Positions 6,705 through 9,572 of a stretch of 9,572 nt of DNA are shown one piece after another (position 1 is the stretch's first letter; every line of letters begins with the position of its first letter). The translations under genes were made by a program, and so were the position numbers. Location of the stretch: the NCBI GenBank assembly GCA_936943315.1, contig CAKZJM010000049.1:1-9572 (forward strand), written 5' to 3'. Origin of the DNA: an uncultured Methylophilus sp. Lineage in GTDB: Bacteria; Pseudomonadota; Gammaproteobacteria; Burkholderiales; Methylophilaceae. A model generated the notes under the pieces. That model searched no databases and was not told where the DNA came from. It was given only the letters and a program-made list of their open reading frames with translations.

Positions 6705-6779
6705 CATCAGTGAAACATCAATCTTGGCCCACAATTCGTGGCCAGATATTTAGCCTTAGAGAGTCTGCCTTAAATACGG

Positions 6780-6804
6780 TAAAATACAGCCTTCATTCAA
6801 GAGG
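6780..6804 (+). promoter_or_regulatory. Possible -10 element and Shine-Dalgarno of rluB
   Basis: TAAAAT (6780-6785) resembles a -10 box but has no good -35 partner at 17 bases. AAGAGG (6799-6804) is a clear Shine-Dalgarno 6 bases before the ATG at 6811 and fixes that start. If the -10 is real, the leader is only about 20 bases. Confidence 0.35.
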
Positions 6805-6810
6805 TTAAGC

Positions 6811-7917
6811 ATGGCTCGCCCATTTAAATCCCCCAAAGCTGCTCCTGCGGCCCGCCCGCCCAAAGTGCAATCGCCCGCGCCCGAGGCCGTTGAAGGTCAA
6901 GACGCGCCTTCAGCATCACGTGCAGGACAGCGCTTGCACAAACTGCTGGCCTTGGCCGGATTTGGCTCGCGCCGGGATATGGAGACCCTGATTGAAACGG
7001 GCCGCATCACCATTAATGGCCAGGTAGCACAAGTAGGCGCGGTGGTCGATGAGCATGACATCGTGCGCCTGGATAGCCGTATTCTGCATTTACCGTTTGA
7101 GGCTGAACTGCCGCAGGTGCTGTTGTACCACAAGCCTGAGGGCGAGATGGTGACGCAGGATGACCCGGAAGGGCGCGCCACGGTATTCGATAAATTGCCA
7201 CGGATCAAACAAGGTAAATGGATTGCCATTGGCCGCCTGGATATGAATACCAGTGGTTTGCTGATTTTCACCAACTCAGGCGAATTGGCTAACCGGTTTA
7301 TGCATCCGCGTTATGAAGTTGAGCGCGAGTACGCGGTACGCATTTTGGGTGAGCTCACACAAGAGCAAATGGCGCAATTAACCCATGGTATCGAGCTTGA
7401 AGATGGCCCGGCTAATTTTGAAAGCATTTATACCAATGGCGGCGAAGGCGCTAATAAATGGTATCAGGTGGTGATTAAAGAAGGGCGTAACCGTGAGGTG
7501 CGCCGCCTGTTCGAAGCTTTTCATATGCCTGTGAGCCGTTTGATGCGCGTGCGTTTTGGCCCGGTGGCGCTGCCGCCCCGCCTCAAACGTGGCACCATGC
7601 TCAAACTTGAGCAAAAACAGGTGGTGGCTCTGCTGGAATGGGCAGGCTTGCCTGTGCCACGTAAACCGCTCAAACAATTGAGCCCGCATGAAAAAGACCG
7701 CGCTACCCGCGTATTTGTACCCAAAGTGCGCAAACAGCGCCGCAGCTTACTTGAGGCGGCGACTTCTCCAGGCTCTGCTGAGCGTCCGCAACGCGCTGCA
7801 CCATCGCAGCCACGCCGTATCCGCCAGGAATCCGACTTGGTACAGGCCTCTCGCCAAAATGCGCGCCTCAATAGCGGCGCCAAGAAGCGCAGCGATCGTA
7901 ATCGCAACCGCGGTTAA
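6811..7917 (+). CDS. rluB: 23S rRNA pseudouridine synthase RluB
   Basis: RluB isomerises a uridine of the peptidyl-transferase region of 23S rRNA (U2605 in E. coli) to pseudouridine. The 368-aa product has, in order: a basic, Ala/Pro-rich disordered head (1-37); an S4 RNA-binding domain (about 38-87, with R-L-H-K-L-L-A and S-R-R); and a RsuA/RluB-type catalytic domain (about 103-275) with G-R-L-D-M-N-T-S-G (141-149), D144 being the catalytic Asp, plus the late family motif E-G-R-N-R-E-V-R-R-L-F (224-234). The tail (about 285-368) is Arg/Lys-rich with Ser, Gln and Asn and is probably disordered. The protein is longer than E. coli RluB (291 aa) because of head and tail. RluE/RluF are less likely given the S4 domain and length, but the exact target base is inferred. 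rluB is often found near scpA/scpB; here it follows recJ by 106 bases and probably has its own promoter. Confidence 0.92.
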   Translation: MARPFKSPKAAPAARPPKVQSPAPEAVEGQDAPSASRAGQRLHKLLALAGFGSRRDMETLIETGRITINGQVAQVGAVVDEHDIVRLDSRILHLPFEAELPQVLLYHKPEGEMVTQDDPEGRATVFDKLPRIKQGKWIAIGRLDMNTSGLLIFTNSGELANRFMHPRYEVEREYAVRILGELTQEQMAQLTHGIELEDGPANFESIYTNGGEGANKWYQVVIKEGRNREVRRLFEAFHMPVSRLMRVRFGPVALPPRLKRGTMLKLEQKQVVALLEWAGLPVPRKPLKQLSPHEKDRATRVFVPKVRKQRRSLLEAATSPGSAERPQRAAPSQPRRIRQESDLVQASRQNARLNSGAKKRSDRNRNRG

Positions 7918-7924
7918 CGGGTTG

Positions 7925-7956
7925 AAAAAAGCACTTCTGAGAGAAGTGCTTTTTTT
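7925..7956. terminator. Bidirectional intrinsic terminator between rluB and prmB
   Basis: An 8-bp perfect stem (GCACTTCT 7931-7938 and AGAAGTGC 7942-7949, loop GAG) is flanked by A6 on the left (7925-7930) and T7 on the right (7950-7956). It ends rluB 8 bases past its stop and, read on the other strand, ends dapE-prmB 33 bases past the prmB stop. Confidence 0.92.
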
Positions 7957-7988
7957 ATGGTCGTGCGTCTGCGTTTTTCGAGTTTGGT

Positions 7989-8891
7989 TTATTGAACCTG
8001 AAAACCCGCCTCAATCAAATCTTCTTTGGTCAGCATAAACACAAACTGGTCGCCAGCACTCGTGTCTAGCCAGGTGAATGGCAACTCAGGATACGCTTCA
8101 TGCAAAGCATCACGGTTATGGCCGATTTCCACCACCAGGATGCCGCCATCATTTAAATATTCGGCCGCCTGCGTCAGCAGGGTGTGCGTATGGTCCAGCC
8201 CGGCAACCCCGCTACCCAGCGCCAGTTGCGGCTCCTGGCGGTATTCAGCGGGTAATTCTGCCATGCTGGGCGCGTCTACATATGGTGGATTACTGATAAT
8301 CACATCATATTTACGGCCCTTAAGTGCGGTAAACATATCAGATTGCACTGCCTGCACCTGATGCTCAAGCCCATAACGGCCAATATTGATATTACAGACG
8401 TCTATCGCATCCGGTGAAATATCGACCACGTCTATGTGTGCATTGGGGAACGCCTCTGCCAGTAAAATGCCCAGGCAGCCTGACCCGGTGCAAATATCTG
8501 CTGCTGACTCCACCATCTCCGGGAACTCCACCCAAGGCTGCAAACCATCTTCCAGCAGTTCCGCAATAAATGAGCGCGGCACAATCACACGTTCATCCAC
8601 GTAAAATTTGAATCCACGCAACCAGGCTTCCTTCACGAGATAGGCAGTCGGCGTATGCTCGGTGACACGCTTTTCAATCAGCGTCGCCAAGTGCTGGTTT
8701 TCTTCGCTGGTTAAACGTGCGTCCAGAAAGTTATTCAGTGTGTCATGCGGCAGATGCAGCGCACTCATGATCAGCCACACCGCTTCGTCATAGCTGTTGT
8801 CAGTGCCGTGACCGTAAAAAATATCAGAATTCTCAAAACGGCTCACGGCGTAGCGCAGCCAGTCACGGATAGTGTGTAAGTTTGTCGTCAT
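7989..8891 (-). CDS. prmB: Ribosomal protein L3 N5-glutamine methyltransferase PrmB
   Basis: PrmB transfers a methyl group from S-adenosylmethionine to a glutamine side chain of ribosomal protein L3 in the cytoplasm. The 300-aa product (E. coli 310 aa) has a helical N-terminal substrate-binding domain (about 1-90), the family segment V-D-E-R-V-I-V-P-R-S (98-107) that leads into F-I-A-E-L-L, SAM-binding motif I D-I-C-T-G-S-G-C-L-G (132-141), an acidic residue for the SAM ribose (D157, V-V-D-I-S) and the glutamine-methyltransferase signature N-P-P-Y (201-204). The release-factor enzyme PrmC shares N-P-P-Y, but the N-terminal segment and the dapE linkage favour PrmB. The ATG lies one base after the stop of dapE (TAA-T-ATG), so translation is probably coupled and both genes share one mRNA. 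Confidence 0.94.
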   Translation of the reverse strand: MTTNLHTIRDWLRYAVSRFENSDIFYGHGTDNSYDEAVWLIMSALHLPHDTLNNFLDARLTSEENQHLATLIEKRVTEHTPTAYLVKEAWLRGFKFYVDERVIVPRSFIAELLEDGLQPWVEFPEMVESAADICTGSGCLGILLAEAFPNAHIDVVDISPDAIDVCNINIGRYGLEHQVQAVQSDMFTALKGRKYDVIISNPPYVDAPSMAELPAEYRQEPQLALGSGVAGLDHTHTLLTQAAEYLNDGGILVVEIGHNRDALHEAYPELPFTWLDTSAGDQFVFMLTKEDLIEAGFQVQ

Positions 8892-8892
8892 A

Positions 8893-9572
8893 TTATTTCA
8901 GTAACAATAATTCCATGGTGCGCTTGTAGGTTTCCTTGAGCGGCTCGATGTCGGCCACCGCCACACATTCATTCAGTTTGTGTATCGTCGCGTTCAGCGG
9001 ACCGAACTCAATCACTTCTTTGCATATGTCTGCAATAAAGCGGCCATCCGAGGTGCCGCCAGTGGTGGAGAGTTCGGGGCTAATGCCGTAGCTTTGTTCA
9101 ATGGCCTGGCTAATGGCAGCAACCAGTTCACCGCGCGGGGTGATGTAAGACTGGTTGTGTTCCCAGTCTAGGGTGTAGTCAAATCCGTGGCTATCGAGGA
9201 TGGCATGTACGCGTGAGCGCAGGCTTTGTTCGGAGCTGCCCTGGCCGTCGACTTCCGGGCAATAACGGAAGTTGAACAGAATCTCAACCTCGCCGGGGAC
9301 GACATTGGTCGCGCCTGTACCGCCATTCATATTGGAAATCTGCCATGAGGTCGGCGGAAAATACTCATTGCCTTGATCCCACACGGTTTCCACCATGTCC
9401 TTGATGGCAGGGGCTGCCAGGTGAATGGGGTTTTTGACCAGGTGCGGATAAGCAATATGGCCCTGGATCCCTTTGACGGTGAGTTTGCCGGATAAGGAGC
9501 CACGGCGGCCATTTTTAATCATGTCGCCCACCAGTTTGTTGCTGGTAGGTTCGCCAACGATACAGTAATCAA
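8893..9572 (-). CDS. dapE: Succinyl-diaminopimelate desuccinylase DapE, C-terminal part
   Basis: DapE hydrolyses N-succinyl-LL-diaminopimelate to LL-diaminopimelate and succinate, a late step toward lysine and peptidoglycan; it is a dimeric, two-zinc cytoplasmic enzyme. The right edge cuts the gene: 225 codons are visible of roughly 375 in the family, and the frame runs unbroken to the edge, so internal starts near 9531 are not real. Visible hallmarks are G-E-P-T just inside the edge (its Glu is a zinc ligand), K-N-G-R-R-G-S-L-S-G and G-H-I-A-Y-P-H-L at the start of the dimerisation domain, the T-G-G-T-S-D-G-R-F segment near the active site, and N-A-T-I-H-K-L-N-E near the C-terminus with the zinc-ligand His. 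The remaining zinc ligands and the catalytic Glu lie outside the window. It is upstream of prmB in one transcript. Confidence 0.96.
   Translation of the reverse strand, partial: DYCIVGEPTSNKLVGDMIKNGRRGSLSGKLTVKGIQGHIAYPHLVKNPIHLAAPAIKDMVETVWDQGNEYFPPTSWQISNMNGGTGATNVVPGEVEILFNFRYCPEVDGQGSSEQSLRSRVHAILDSHGFDYTLDWEHNQSYITPRGELVAAISQAIEQSYGISPELSTTGGTSDGRFIADICKEVIEFGPLNATIHKLNECVAVADIEPLKETYKRTMELLLLK

Noticed and set aside
6725..6744. Hairpin after recJ (TGG + CCAC / GTGG + CCA with one bulged base) as a terminator
   Set aside because: Bulged 7-bp stem with no T tract; recJ and rluB transcripts may simply read on.

Overview
The window looks like chromosomal DNA of a betaproteobacterium. The best guess is a methylotroph of the Methylophilaceae: the protein style of RecJ, RluB, PrmB and DapE and the rpfE-like/recJ pairing fit, but no 16S or family-specific marker is present, so this is inference. 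No mobile element, CRISPR array, tRNA or rRNA was found.

Left part (1 to about 1700). This stretch is visibly AT-richer, sparsely coding and accessory-looking. It holds the 5' part of a GTG-started lipoprotein running off the left edge (minus strand), and three small orphan genes, each with a Shine-Dalgarno sequence: an 82-aa protein (+), an 80-aa cytoplasmic protein (-), and an 88-aa, very acidic, Pro/Asp-rich, probably disordered protein (+). Two adjacent 12-bp palindromes lie in front of the 82-aa gene. A long AT-rich hairpin and a GC-rich intrinsic terminator close the next gene, which reads toward them.

Middle (1707 to 6704). A membrane-bound GGDEF-EAL protein is read on the minus strand. 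Both its cyclic-di-GMP synthase and phosphodiesterase signatures look intact, and a 21-bp in-frame tandem repeat lies in its periplasmic sensor domain. It is divergent from an rpfE-like gene and recJ, which form a probable two-gene operon (25-bp gap) behind a good sigma70-type promoter. The rpfE-recJ linkage recalls the Xanthomonas rpf locus, where it lies near cyclic-di-GMP signalling genes.

Right part (6811 to 9572). rluB (23S rRNA pseudouridine synthase with long basic tails) faces a convergent dapE-prmB operon (lysine/peptidoglycan precursor synthesis and ribosomal protein L3 methylation). A symmetric hairpin with A and T tracts separates them and should terminate transcription from both sides. 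dapE is cut by the right edge. This part is ordinary housekeeping DNA. The less usual material is the small-gene region on the left and the repeat-bearing GGDEF-EAL gene. No clearly new multi-gene system is evident.
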